Of a stretch of DNA of 12,180 nt, positions 1 through 7,337 are shown piece by piece (the first letter of the stretch is position 1; every line of letters begins with the position of its first letter). The stretch covers positions 1-12,180 of the forward strand of contig CABSNA010000019.1 in assembly GCA_902478865.1 (NCBI GenBank), written 5' to 3'. The DNA comes from an uncultured Collinsella sp. (GTDB lineage: Bacteria; Actinomycetota; Coriobacteriia; Coriobacteriales; Coriobacteriaceae). Below the pieces are notes generated by a model that saw only the letters and a list, made by a program, of their open reading frames with translations, ran no database searches and had not been told where the DNA came from. The position numbers and the translations under genes were made by a program.

Positions 1-1078
1 CCCAATTTTGTCCAGTCAACGAATAGTTCAGACCGGAGTAATGCCTCAGCCCTTTGCTCATCTGAGCTTTTATCACGATATTCAGCATCGAGCATCCTGC
101 ATACGGTCTTAACGATCGCGCGGAATCTACCCTCATCGGATATCTGTCTGTGTGTCAGGAGAAGTACATCGTAGCCCATGGCCTGAAGGGCCGTCATGCG
201 GTCAGCGTCACGCAAGCCATCCCCTGCGCGTCCGTGCGAGGCCTTTCCCTGACATTCAATGGCCACCTGTCGCCTACCGTCCGGTGAAGAAAGAAGTAGG
301 TCGATATATACACGGGACTTTCCCACAATCGCTCGAGCACTTGTGTTTAGCATCACTTCAACATTAAGCTCTATGCCGCATTAAGCTCTATGCCGCAAAA
401 ACCTTCGCCTCCCAGGGATCGCGGCAGTGCAAGTAGCAAATACGCCTCGACCTCAAAAGGCGACGCGGCACCCAATGGAACGAGTTGCGATACCGCCATA
501 AATCTATTGCCGTAACGCATCCCACAAACATCTGAACAAAAACGGTCAAGGTCTCCGCCCAAAACCAAAGCGTCTCGACGCCATAAATTTGAGGCGGTGC
601 CGTCCTCGGACGGGCAGCGCGCCCAACCGAACGTTGTCGAAATCGCACCCGAATCAATTGCACGCGAAAGCTCCGTCTCAAGTAACGCCGGCAGGGCACA
701 CACCGCAAACAAGCCACACATCTCCGCCAATACCAAAAGAAGCTGAAGATCCGTCAGATGCCGTGACATGATGAATGCCGTCAGTAGAGGAGACGTAATC
801 AAAAATCCATGCTCCGTTTCCAGCACGGATTCCCTGGGGAGCTCACCAAGAAATAGCCGCTGCCTAATGCTGGCAGGACAAGTCCGTTTGTTTCTCGTCT
901 GAACCAATGTATGCAACGGAAAACCGAGCGCGACCGCAGCCGTCGGGTTGCGGGCGAGATCATATCGCTGCCGGTCTTCTTCCGGTCGTGGAAGCGGCGG
1001 ACACAAAGCGCGGACTTGAGGAGGCAAACGCCAGTACCTAAAAGCCGATATGTCACAAAGTAGATCCTTCATAGGCAC
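1..1078 (-). pseudogene. Coriobacteriia-type hypothetical protein with endonuclease-like C-terminus, frameshifted, partial at window edge
   Basis: The N-terminal part reads from GTG at 1078 (or ATG at 1072) to a premature TAG at 371-373, 235 codons, beginning MKDLLCDISAFRYWR. Just before that stop a 17-bp unit is duplicated in tandem (363-396). Removing one copy joins the frame to a second frame that stays open from about 380 to position 1. The joined product continues as GIELNVEVMLNTSARAIV and then contains YIDLLLSSPDGRRQVAIECQG followed by SHG. This D...ExQG...H pattern resembles DUF559/Vsr-like PD-(D/E)XK nuclease folds (inference). From memory, Coriobacteriia carry many paralogues with an SAFRYWR-like start and an SPFEVEA...GGEG motif; both are present here. 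No function is established. No clear ribosome binding site is seen at either start. It could be a pseudogene or a reversible off-state. Confidence 0.72.
363..396. repeat. 17-bp perfect tandem duplication
   Basis: The unit ATTAAGCTCTATGCCGC occurs at 363-379 and again at 380-396 with no difference; one further base (A) also matches. Seventeen is not a multiple of three, so the second copy shifts the minus-strand reading frame and creates the TAG at 371-373. Deleting one unit restores one continuous frame. Confidence 0.95.
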
Positions 1079-1363
1079 AGGAAAACACGAATTTCAACCC
1101 AGTCAGTCACGCATTGGCGCGAACGCACCAAAAATGGCGCCGAGCGGACTGCCAAGTTTTCAACAGCCCTCCCCAACTGGCCAAAAGCTTGTCGAGAGCT
1201 GGACGAAACCCTGTTGAAAACCCCATTTTTTTCTCATGCAGAAGCTTTGCGCGGCAAGTGAGTAGACTTCTTTGAACATCCCGAGCAGGCCGGTCATCCT
1301 GCTTTTCAAAACCGCAGGTAGATAGCTTGTTACAAAACTGCCTGGTCGCCAAAGTGCTAAAGT
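1079..1363. repeat. Gene-free gap with two sets of inverted repeats
   Basis: No convincing gene lies between pdxR and the broken gene to its left. Two perfect inverted repeats are visible. GTTTTCAACAG at 1156-1166 pairs with CTGTTGAAAAC at 1211-1221. AAGTGAGTAGACTT at 1256-1269 pairs with AAGTCTACTCACTT at 1360-1373; the second arm covers the pdxR stop codon. A smaller hairpin AGCAGG/CCTGCT lies at 1284-1303, followed by TTTT on the plus strand. The arrangement looks like a dispersed intergenic element of the genus rather than a simple terminator, but copies elsewhere cannot be seen from this window. Confidence 0.5.
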
Positions 1364-2803
1364 CTACTCACTTAGGTTGCAGAGTGCCCCCATTAGCTGC
1401 AATTCCAAGGTAGTTAGTACTTTTGGACTCAGATCGTCATACTGAACAAGAATTTGAGTTGAGTTTTCAGGGACAGATGCGCCATCGGCACACCAAAAAC
1501 AGTCACCGATATCGATAAAAGGGATGCTCGAGCGCGTGAGGGCCCATGCAAAAGTGCTTCCGCCCGTTCCACGCTCCGCAACCACGATACAGTAAAGGCC
1601 CGCGTCTGCATGCTCGATCGAGACCTCTCCTGCCGGAAATACCTTCCGCACAAGCGCCATCAGGCCATCACGCGCCTCGCGAGCACGAACGCGCACGCGG
1701 TTCACATGTCGCTCGTAATCACCCGATTCCAGCAAACGCGCCAAAGCGACCTGGTCAACAGAGCTCACCGACGAGGCGTAGAAACCAAGGTTGCGCCTAA
1801 ACCGCTCCATTAACTCATCGGGCAGCACCATGTACGCCAAACGCAACGCCGATGACAGGCTCTTCGAAAACGTGTTGGTGTAGATGACCGAATGAGCGGC
1901 ATCGATCGACGCGAGCGCGGGAATCGGCTTGCCGGCAAGGCGAAACTCGCAATCAAAGTCATCTTCGATGAGATATCGACCCGGCCGTTCAGCAGCCCAG
2001 CTCAGTAGCGCATATCGGCGCGCGATGCTCGTCACCAGGCCGGTTGGATATTGGTGAGACGGCATCAGGTGAAGGACATCGGTCCCGCTTTTCTGCAGAG
2101 TGCTCAAGTCCACGCCGTCGTCATCCAACGGGATATGTCGAACTTCGCAGCCCATAGCCTGATAGATGCGCGTCAGGCGCAAATAGCCCGGATCCTCAAC
2201 GGCATACACCTTGTCGGCTCCAAGCAACTGAACCAACATGGTATCGAGCAGCTGAGCGCCTGCGCCGATAACAATGTTATTGGGGTCGACATTCATACCC
2301 CTCGTCCCGCGCAGATGATGAGCAATTGCGCATCGTAGCCGAACGGTGCCCTGTGCCGGTGCGGGCGAAAAGATCTCTCGCTCGTCTTCGGATGTCAGCG
2401 TCGCCCGCAGTGCGCTTTGCCAAAGCCGCGCCGCCTCCAAAGCGGAAGGAGAAAGTGCATCGAACAGCTCAACCTGTCCGTTGACATCATGCGCGCTGGG
2501 ACCCGCAGAGGCGGCATCTCGGTCGATGCCCTCCGCAGTCGAAGCCAAAACCGGTGCATCCGGAAGCTCACAAGCGTAGTAGCCACGACGCGGCATTGAG
2601 CAAATATAGCCCTCGGCAAGTAACTGGCTATATGCATTCTCGATGGTAATGACACTGATTCCCAGATGACTGGCAAAGGCGCGCTTAGACGGAAGATGCT
2701 CCCCCGCCACAATACGTCCAGCAACAATATCATCTCGGATTTGCTGGTAAACATACTCATAAAGCGATGCCTCGCCACGTTTTTCCAAATTGTAGTCAAG
2801 CAT
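1364..2803 (-). CDS. pdxR: PdxR, MocR-family (GntR/aminotransferase-like) regulator of PLP synthesis
   Basis: A 479-residue protein. Residues ~13-80 form a GntR-type winged helix (LYEYVYQQIRDDIVAG, LPSKRAFASHLGIS, YSQLLAEGYI). Residues ~120-479 resemble fold-type I aminotransferases, including NNIVIGAGAQ, EDPGY, a YPTG turn, EDDFDCEF and the PLP-lysine motif NTFSKS with Lys about residue 314. In MocR proteins the aminotransferase part binds PLP as effector and is not expected to catalyse transamination. The start is placed at ATG 2803 because AGGTGG sits 7 nt upstream; a longer TTG start at 2836 lacks this. It is divergent from pdxS-pdxT, the classic arrangement for PdxR, which activates pdxST when PLP is low. 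A direct repeat in the shared gap is a candidate operator. Confident in family, fairly confident in the specific role from context. Confidence 0.93.
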   Translation of the reverse strand: MLDYNLEKRGEASLYEYVYQQIRDDIVAGRIVAGEHLPSKRAFASHLGISVITIENAYSQLLAEGYICSMPRRGYYACELPDAPVLASTAEGIDRDAASAGPSAHDVNGQVELFDALSPSALEAARLWQSALRATLTSEDEREIFSPAPAQGTVRLRCAIAHHLRGTRGMNVDPNNIVIGAGAQLLDTMLVQLLGADKVYAVEDPGYLRLTRIYQAMGCEVRHIPLDDDGVDLSTLQKSGTDVLHLMPSHQYPTGLVTSIARRYALLSWAAERPGRYLIEDDFDCEFRLAGKPIPALASIDAAHSVIYTNTFSKSLSSALRLAYMVLPDELMERFRRNLGFYASSVSSVDQVALARLLESGDYERHVNRVRVRAREARDGLMALVRKVFPAGEVSIEHADAGLYCIVVAERGTGGSTFAWALTRSSIPFIDIGDCFWCADGASVPENSTQILVQYDDLSPKVLTTLELQLMGALCNLSE

Positions 2804-2814
2804 GAGTTTGCCAC

Positions 2815-2858
2815 CTGACCTTATCGAGCTGTTCAATCTGGTATTAAGCTGACCTTAT
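2815..2858. promoter_or_regulatory. Candidate PdxR operator: direct repeat in pdxR-pdxS gap
   Basis: CTGACCTTAT occurs at 2815-2824 and again at 2849-2858, 34 bp apart in the same orientation. MocR regulators are known to bind direct repeats near the divergent pdx promoters, so this is the natural operator candidate. No promoter is strong. For pdxS one can see TTATTA (2855-2860) with TATTTT (2878-2883) at 17-bp spacing, or TTGCCA (2882-2887) with TAGGAT (2903-2908) at a short 15-bp spacing. Confidence 0.5.
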
Positions 2859-2948
2859 TATTATCTCGAAAACTGAGTATTTTGCCATACCCAGCTCCCC
2901 GATAGGATGTTCCGTCAAGCAATGCACATGCCAACCAAGGGAGCAACC

Positions 2949-3839
2949 ATGGCAGAACAGACCAGCAAGGCCGATCGCGTCAAACTCAATCGCGAGCTCG
3001 CGCAGATGCTCAAGGGTGGCGTCATCATGGACGTCACCACGCCCGAGCAGGCACGCATCGCCGAGGAGGCGGGCGCCTGCGCCGTCATGGCTCTCGAGCG
3101 CATCCCGGCCGACATCCGCGCCGCCGGCGGCGTATCGCGCATGAGTGACCCCAAGATGATCAAGGGCATCCAGGAGGCCGTCTCCATCCCTGTTATGGCC
3201 AAGTGCCGCATCGGCCACATTGTCGAGGCGCAGGTCCTGCAGGCCATCGAGATCGACTACATCGATGAGTCCGAGGTTCTCTCCCCTGCCGATGACGTCT
3301 ATCACATCGACAAGACCCAGTTTGACGTGCCGTTTGTCTGCGGCGCCCGTGATCTGGGCGAGGCGCTGCGCCGTGTTGCCGAAGGCGCCACGATGATTCG
3401 CACCAAGGGTGAGCCGGGTACGGGCGACGTCGTTCAGGCCGTGCGTCACATGCGCAAGATCCAAAAGCAGATCCGTGACGTTGTTGCCCTGCGCGATGAT
3501 GAGCTCTTTGAGGCAGCCAAGCAACTGCAGGTTCCGGTCGAGCTGGTGCGCGAGGTCCATGCCACGGGCAAGCTTCCCGTTGTGAACTTTGCCGCCGGCG
3601 GCGTAGCGACCCCTGCCGACGCCGCGCTGATGATGCAACTGGGCGCCGAGGGCGTCTTTGTCGGCTCGGGCATCTTTAAGAGCGGCGACCCCGCCAAGCG
3701 CGCCGCCGCCATCGTCAAGGCCGTGGCAAACTTCACCGATGCCAAGCTCATCGCCGAGCTTTCGGAGGACCTGGGCGAGGCCATGGTGGGCATCAACGCC
3801 GACGAGATCGAAATCATCATGGAGGAGCGCGGACGCTAG
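2949..3839 (+). CDS. pdxS: PdxS, pyridoxal 5'-phosphate synthase lyase subunit
   Basis: A 296-residue TIM-barrel protein of normal family length. It condenses ribose 5-phosphate, glyceraldehyde 3-phosphate and ammonia from PdxT into PLP, in a cytosolic 12+12 complex. Visible signatures are MDVTTPEQARIAEEAGA, ALERIPADIRAAGGVSRMSDP, the first active-site lysine in PVMAKCRIGH (Lys85, Bacillus subtilis Lys81), Asp28, the second lysine in IRTKGEPGTG (Lys153, B. subtilis Lys149), the phosphate-binding FAAGGVATPADAA, and VFVGSGIFKSGDP. The start is ATG 2949, preceded by AAGGGAG; an in-frame ATG at 2907 would add 14 non-conserved residues and lacks a good site. pdxT follows after a 20-bp gap, so the two are one operon. 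No key residue is missing. Confidence 0.98.
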   Translation: MAEQTSKADRVKLNRELAQMLKGGVIMDVTTPEQARIAEEAGACAVMALERIPADIRAAGGVSRMSDPKMIKGIQEAVSIPVMAKCRIGHIVEAQVLQAIEIDYIDESEVLSPADDVYHIDKTQFDVPFVCGARDLGEALRRVAEGATMIRTKGEPGTGDVVQAVRHMRKIQKQIRDVVALRDDELFEAAKQLQVPVELVREVHATGKLPVVNFAAGGVATPADAALMMQLGAEGVFVGSGIFKSGDPAKRAAAIVKAVANFTDAKLIAELSEDLGEAMVGINADEIEIIMEERGR

Positions 3840-3859
3840 TCCGGCAGAAAGGATCGCAC

Positions 3860-4447
3860 ATGAGCGATTATGCAGACCAAACGGTCGCCGTGCTGGCGGT
3901 CCAAGGCGCTTTTGCCGAGCACGAGGCAAGACTATCCGGGCTTGGCGCACACTGTATTGAGCTGAGGCAGGCGGCTGATTTGAAGCAGGACTTTGACCGT
4001 CTGGTACTTCCCGGCGGCGAGTCCACCGTTCAAGGGAAGCTGCTTGCCGAGCTCGGCATGCTCGAGGAGCTTCGTGCCCGTATCGCTGAAGGCATGCCCG
4101 TCCTGGGCACCTGCGCCGGCTTGATTCTGCTGGCGCGCGACCTTGCCGCCCACGACGATAAGGGGACGCCGCGCCTGGCAACCATGGATGTGCTCGTCGA
4201 GCGCAATGCCTACGGCAGGCAGCTCGGCAGCTTTCGAACCAAGGGGCAAATAGCCGGCATCGACGGTGAAGTGCCGCTGACGTTTATCCGCGCGCCCCGC
4301 ATCGTCGAGGTCCACGGCGACGCCAAGGCCTTAGCGAAAGTCGACGGTCGTATTGTCGCCGCCCGCCAAGACAACCAGCTCGGCGTAACCTTCCACCCCG
4401 AACTCGACGAAGACACCCGCCTCCACGAACTGTTCCTACAAATGTAG
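3860..4447 (+). CDS. pdxT: PdxT, glutaminase subunit of PLP synthase
   Basis: A 195-residue class I glutamine amidotransferase that hydrolyses glutamine and channels ammonia to PdxS. The N-terminus VAVLAVQGAFAEH, the LVLPGGEST loop and the nucleophile motif GTCAGLI with Cys85 are all present, as are FIRAP and the catalytic His179 and Glu181 in TFHPEL. The length is typical. The start ATG 3860 follows AGAAAGGA and lies 20 bp after the pdxS stop, so cotranslation from one mRNA is expected. Nothing is unusual except that the gene ends directly in front of a dense intergenic repeat region. Confidence 0.98.
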   Translation: MSDYADQTVAVLAVQGAFAEHEARLSGLGAHCIELRQAADLKQDFDRLVLPGGESTVQGKLLAELGMLEELRARIAEGMPVLGTCAGLILLARDLAAHDDKGTPRLATMDVLVERNAYGRQLGSFRTKGQIAGIDGEVPLTFIRAPRIVEVHGDAKALAKVDGRIVAARQDNQLGVTFHPELDEDTRLHELFLQM

Positions 4448-4655
4448 GCATCGAAATCAACAAACGAAATGAGAGTGGATAATCTCCCACTTTAAGCTTG
4501 GATGCAGGCTCAAACCGGGAGATCATCCACTCTTGTTCTATGTAGTCGTTTAAGAACGTCCCCAATGACTACAAGGAGTGTCCCAAGCTGCCGGCAGAAA
4601 AGGAACGTCCCTAACTGCCGCATCCGGAGCAAGACAACGCCGCAGGCAGAGGACG
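4448..4655. repeat. Gene-free stretch with stacked inverted repeats and GGA(N)2GTCCC motifs
   Basis: After pdxT there is no gene up to 4802. AGAGTGGATAATCTCCC (4472-4488) and GGGAGATCATCCACTCT (4517-4533) form a 17-bp inverted repeat with one mismatch and a 28-nt loop; it may serve as the pdxT terminator. GTAGTCGTT (4542-4550) pairs with AATGACTAC (4564-4572), one G-T wobble. CTGCCGGCAG (4588-4597) is a perfect palindrome. GGAGTGTCCC (4575-4584), GGAACGTCCC (4602-4611) and AGAACGTCCCC (4553-4563) repeat one theme, which recurs as GGATTGTCCC at 9756-9765. I believe such blocks are dispersed in Collinsella genomes, but that is recall and not shown here. Confidence 0.6.
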
Positions 4656-4768
4656 GACAGCGAGCGGGTCGCATTTGAGGCAAGGTGACGTGAAACGAAA
4701 GGGCGCTGACCTTCTGGTCGCGCCCTTGAAGTTGAACGTCAGATTGTCCAAATGCGGCCCGCGCAGCG
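4656..4768 (+). repeat. ~99-nt imperfect palindrome, copy A, in convergent gap
   Basis: The palindrome spans 4664-4762. Outer stem: 4664-4677 with 4749-4762, 14 pairs including one wobble. Middle stem: TGACGT (4686-4691) with ACGTCA (4736-4741). Inner stem: AAGGGCGC (4699-4706) with GCGCCCTT (4720-4727), topped by GACC/GGTC around a TTCT loop with one bulged T. A second, inverted copy lies at about 7940-8054, and the match extends a little past the stems on both sides. It sits between the convergent ends of pdxT and the RGG-protein gene, so a transcription-ending role is possible, but no U-tract follows the stems. Confidence 0.85.
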
Positions 4769-4775
4769 TCGGCCC

Positions 4776-4803
4776 GTTACGGCGTTTGGTAAAACGCCGT
4801 AAC
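4776..4803 (-). terminator. Hairpin at the stop codon of the RGG-protein gene
   Basis: GTTACGGCGTTT (4776-4787) and AAACGCCGTAAC (4792-4803) are a perfect 12-bp stem with a 4-nt loop, read TACC on the minus strand. It begins at the last base of the TAG at 4803-4805. No clear T-run follows on either strand, so it may act with the adjacent palindrome or protect the mRNA 3' end rather than terminate alone. Confidence 0.55.
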
Positions 4804-5723
4804 TAAAAACGGTTGCCGCGGAAGCCGCCACCGTTGCGGCCGCCACGGTCGCCACCGCGACCGCCGCGACCGCCGCGGTCGTTACCGCGGTTGCCGCCAA
4901 AGCCGCCACGGTTGCCGCCGCGGTCGCCATAGCCACCACGGTTGCCGCCAAAGCCGCCGCGACCGCCACGGTCGCCGCCACGGTCACCAAAGCCGCCACG
5001 GCCGCCGCGATCGCCACCGCGACCGCCACGGTCACCGCCACGGCCACCGCGATCGCCAAAGCCGCCGCGACCGCCACGGTCGCCGCCACGGCCACCGCGA
5101 TCGTCACGACCGCCGCGAGGACCGCGGTCCTCGTCCAGGCCCATGGCGACGAGCGGAGCAATGACCTTATCGAGAGCGGCCATCAGCTCGGTGGCCTCCT
5201 CGTAAGAAAGCTCGGGCAGGAGCTTCTCCTTCTTGTTGGCAAGCTCGACCAGGCCCTCAGCGGCATCCTCGGCAGCGAAGACGACGATCTTGCGCATATC
5301 GCCCTCGGCGTCGTCGATGCGGCCGACCAGATCGGCAGCCTCGGCCTCGGCCATCAGGCCATCGAGCTCACGAAGGCGCATGCCCAGCAGGTCGGACATT
5401 TCCTTCTGCTCCATCCTGGGCTTGAGGTCAAGAAGCTTGATGGCGCGCTCGATGTTCGCCATGCGCTCGGCCTTGGCCTCCTCCTCCTTGGAAATAGCAA
5501 AGCGACGGCTACGCAGCAGGCGGGCGGCCTTCTGCATCTTGTCCATCAGCTCTTCGTCATCGTAATCAACGGCGGCCTCGACAACCTCGGCCTCCTCCTC
5601 GTCGGAAACCTCGTCAGCAGCCTCAACCTCGGCAGCTTCGGTCTCCACGGTCTCGACTGCCTCAACCTCGGCAGCCATGGTCTCGTTCTCGGTCTCGTTC
5701 ATGATCTCTTCGTTCTCGGACAT
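4803..5723 (-). CDS. Acidic / MarR-like winged-helix / RGG-tail protein
   Basis: A 306-residue protein in three parts. Residues 1-57 are strongly acidic and low in complexity. Residues ~58-192 are helical and include LLDLKPRMEQKEMSDLLGM, DGLMAEAEAADLVGRIDD and GDMRKIVVFAAEDA at ~97-154, the layout of a MarR-family winged helix (recognition helix, then a wing with D-x-R). Residues 200-306 are an RGG tail with 21 RGG tripeptides interspersed with FGD, FGGN and YGD. RGG tails bind RNA and favour condensates in other proteins, so an RNA- or nucleic-acid-binding role is inferred. The start ATG 5723 has AAGGAG just upstream. The long leader carries four hairpins, which could allow autoregulation. 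The gene ends in a strong hairpin. The tail DNA is an imperfect GC-rich tandem repeat prone to copy-number change. Function unknown. Confidence 0.9.
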   Translation of the reverse strand: MSENEEIMNETENETMAAEVEAVETVETEAAEVEAADEVSDEEEAEVVEAAVDYDDEELMDKMQKAARLLRSRRFAISKEEEAKAERMANIERAIKLLDLKPRMEQKEMSDLLGMRLRELDGLMAEAEAADLVGRIDDAEGDMRKIVVFAAEDAAEGLVELANKKEKLLPELSYEEATELMAALDKVIAPLVAMGLDEDRGPRGGRDDRGGRGGDRGGRGGFGDRGGRGGDRGGRGGDRGGRGGFGDRGGDRGGRGGFGGNRGGYGDRGGNRGGFGGNRGNDRGGRGGRGGDRGGRNGGGFRGNRF

Positions 5724-5737
5724 GAGACTCCTTCTTG

Positions 5738-5815
5738 GCCCTCTCGGGCATCATCGCCCCATTCGCGGGGCCCGTCGCGCACTCTTTGCGCTTTAAACAT
5801 TCATGCCTCTCGGCA
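5738..5815 (-). promoter_or_regulatory. Hairpin-rich 5' leader of the RGG-protein gene
   Basis: Four short stem-loops stand in a row upstream of the RGG-protein start: 5738-5749 (GCCC, loop, GGGC), 5756-5771 (GCCCC, loop, GGGGC), 5777-5791 (GCGCA, loop, TGCGC) and 5804-5815 (TGCC, loop, GGCA). Read as minus-strand RNA, the first and last carry the same GAGA tetraloop, of the stable GNRA class. No convincing promoter is seen in this gap. Such a leader suits binding by an RNA-binding protein, possibly the gene's own product (inference). Confidence 0.45.
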
Positions 5816-5875
5816 AAACGTCCATTAGTTTATGGTGTCGTCATCTAATCTAGCTGCAGAATCTATGTGCACACA

Positions 5876-7291
5876 TTAATGCGACATGTGCGACTCGCGA
5901 CGAGCGTACACCAGCGACGCCACGAACCCGACCACGGCAATCACAGCCGCCACGCGCACGGCAGTTGCAAATCCAATCGCCTGGGCAACGTCGGTCGCAG
6001 CGCCAGCCGCGCCGGCAGTCGCGGCAGAACTCGAGAGCAGACCGATAAACAGCGACGGGCCAAACGATGCGGCAATCATATTCCACGTGTTAAGCAATGC
6101 CGTTCCGTGAGGATGTTCAGCGGCGGGTAGCGTCTCCAAGCCGGCCGTTTGCGAGGGGCTCAGCACCAAACCGACTCCGGCATACACCACAACGGTCAGC
6201 GCCACGACGACGCCGATATTCATGCTTGCCGCCGTCATCGAGATTGCAATCTGCCCCACGGCAATCAGGGCAAAGCCGACCGGCAGCAGCGGCCATGCGC
6301 CGCGAGCATCCATCACGCGTCCGCCCACAATCGAGGTCACGGCGTTGCAGGCAATTGCCGGCAAAATGAGCAGGCCCGCAACAAGTGCGGTCATGCCGTA
6401 TGCGCCCTCAAAATAGAGCGGCAACAAAACGCTCATCGAGAACGTCGTCATCATCGACACCACCACAAGCAGGCACGCGGGCCAAAAACGAACGCTCACC
6501 ATGGGACGCACGTTAAGCACCGGATGCTCGAGCTTGAGCTGGCGGGCCGCAAACAGGCCGAGCAGCACAGTGGCAGCGAAGAGCGTCACGATGCCGGCAA
6601 TCAGATTGGTCGAGAACTCGCCTACGGAATACACAAAAGCCGTAATACCGGCGGCGAGCAAAACTACCGACAGAATATCGAGCGTGGTATTCGAGCGCTC
6701 TCCGACATTCTGAACAAGCTTTACGCCCGCCGCAGCGACCACAATGCCGCCCACCAGCGGCACTACGAACACCGCCCTCCAGCCAAACAACGTGCACATA
6801 AGACCGCTAATCACGGGTCCAAACGCCGGCCCCAGCGTAATGCAGGCACCACCCAGACTCAGATACAGACCGAGCTTCTCGCGCGGAGCGCAAGACAGCA
6901 CCACGTTCATCATGAGCGGGAACAAGATGCCCGATCCCGCAGCCTGCAAAATACGGCTTGGCAGCAAAACGCTAAATGACGGAGCGAACAGGCACAGGAC
7001 TTCGCCGGCGACCATGCATCCGCATGCGAAAAACAGCAGCTTGCGCGTCGAGAAACGGCCGGACAGGAAGGCCATGATGGCCGTAAAGATCGACGTCACG
7101 ATCATGTAGCCCGAAACGAGCCACTGCGCCGTGGTGGCACTCACCGAAAAGGCCGCCATAATGTCGTGCAACGCCACGTTAATGATGTTCTCGTTAAACG
7201 CGGCAATAAAGGCTGCAATATACATTACGACGAGAATCGCCGCAGTGGCCGATGGCGCTACTTGAACTTGTTGCTGAGATTTGCTCCCCAT
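5876..7291 (-). CDS. MFS multidrug exporter, DHA2 (EmrB/QacA-like) family
   Basis: A 471-residue, highly hydrophobic inner-membrane protein, of the length expected for 14-helix DHA2 drug:proton antiporters. The first helix ends in NENIINVALHDI, the DHA2 N-terminal signature. FLSGRFSTRKLL matches the motif A loop between helices 2 and 3. GPAFGPVISG matches antiporter motif C in helix 5. The start is ATG 7291 (MGSKSQQQVQ), preceded by AAGGA at suitable spacing; the frame is open to 7702, but the extra residues look nothing like an MFS N-terminus. The substrate cannot be told. No regulator gene is adjacent. The divergent gap holds an inverted repeat at 7338-7366 that could be an operator or leader hairpin. 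The RGG-protein gene follows on the same strand after 152 bp, but its long leader suggests its own promoter. Confidence 0.92.
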   Translation of the reverse strand: MGSKSQQQVQVAPSATAAILVVMYIAAFIAAFNENIINVALHDIMAAFSVSATTAQWLVSGYMIVTSIFTAIMAFLSGRFSTRKLLFFACGCMVAGEVLCLFAPSFSVLLPSRILQAAGSGILFPLMMNVVLSCAPREKLGLYLSLGGACITLGPAFGPVISGLMCTLFGWRAVFVVPLVGGIVVAAAGVKLVQNVGERSNTTLDILSVVLLAAGITAFVYSVGEFSTNLIAGIVTLFAATVLLGLFAARQLKLEHPVLNVRPMVSVRFWPACLLVVVSMMTTFSMSVLLPLYFEGAYGMTALVAGLLILPAIACNAVTSIVGGRVMDARGAWPLLPVGFALIAVGQIAISMTAASMNIGVVVALTVVVYAGVGLVLSPSQTAGLETLPAAEHPHGTALLNTWNMIAASFGPSLFIGLLSSSAATAGAAGAATDVAQAIGFATAVRVAAVIAVVGFVASLVYARRESHMSH

Positions 7292-7337
7292 GCATTTCCT
7301 TCCTCTTGGAACGACAGTCGCATCGCCCCAGAGGAAC

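Noticed and set aside
1107..1352. 81-codon minus-strand frame between pdxR and the broken gene
   Set aside because: It runs through the arms of the inverted repeats, has no ribosome binding site, and the product resembles nothing known.
2844..4181. 445-codon open frame on the minus strand opposite pdxS and pdxT
   Set aside because: It is the antisense of two unmistakable genes; its composition follows their third-codon GC pattern and no family is recognisable.
4284..4565. 93-codon minus-strand frame reaching into pdxT
   Set aside because: Its first third is repeat sequence and the rest is antisense to pdxT.
4830..5125. Possible CRISPR array or minisatellite in the repetitive GC-rich stretch
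   Set aside because: There are no unique spacers between constant repeats; the repetition is explained by the RGG codons.
6149..6979. 276-codon open frame on the plus strand opposite the MFS gene
   Set aside because: His/Arg/Gln-rich text typical of antisense to a membrane protein; no start signal.
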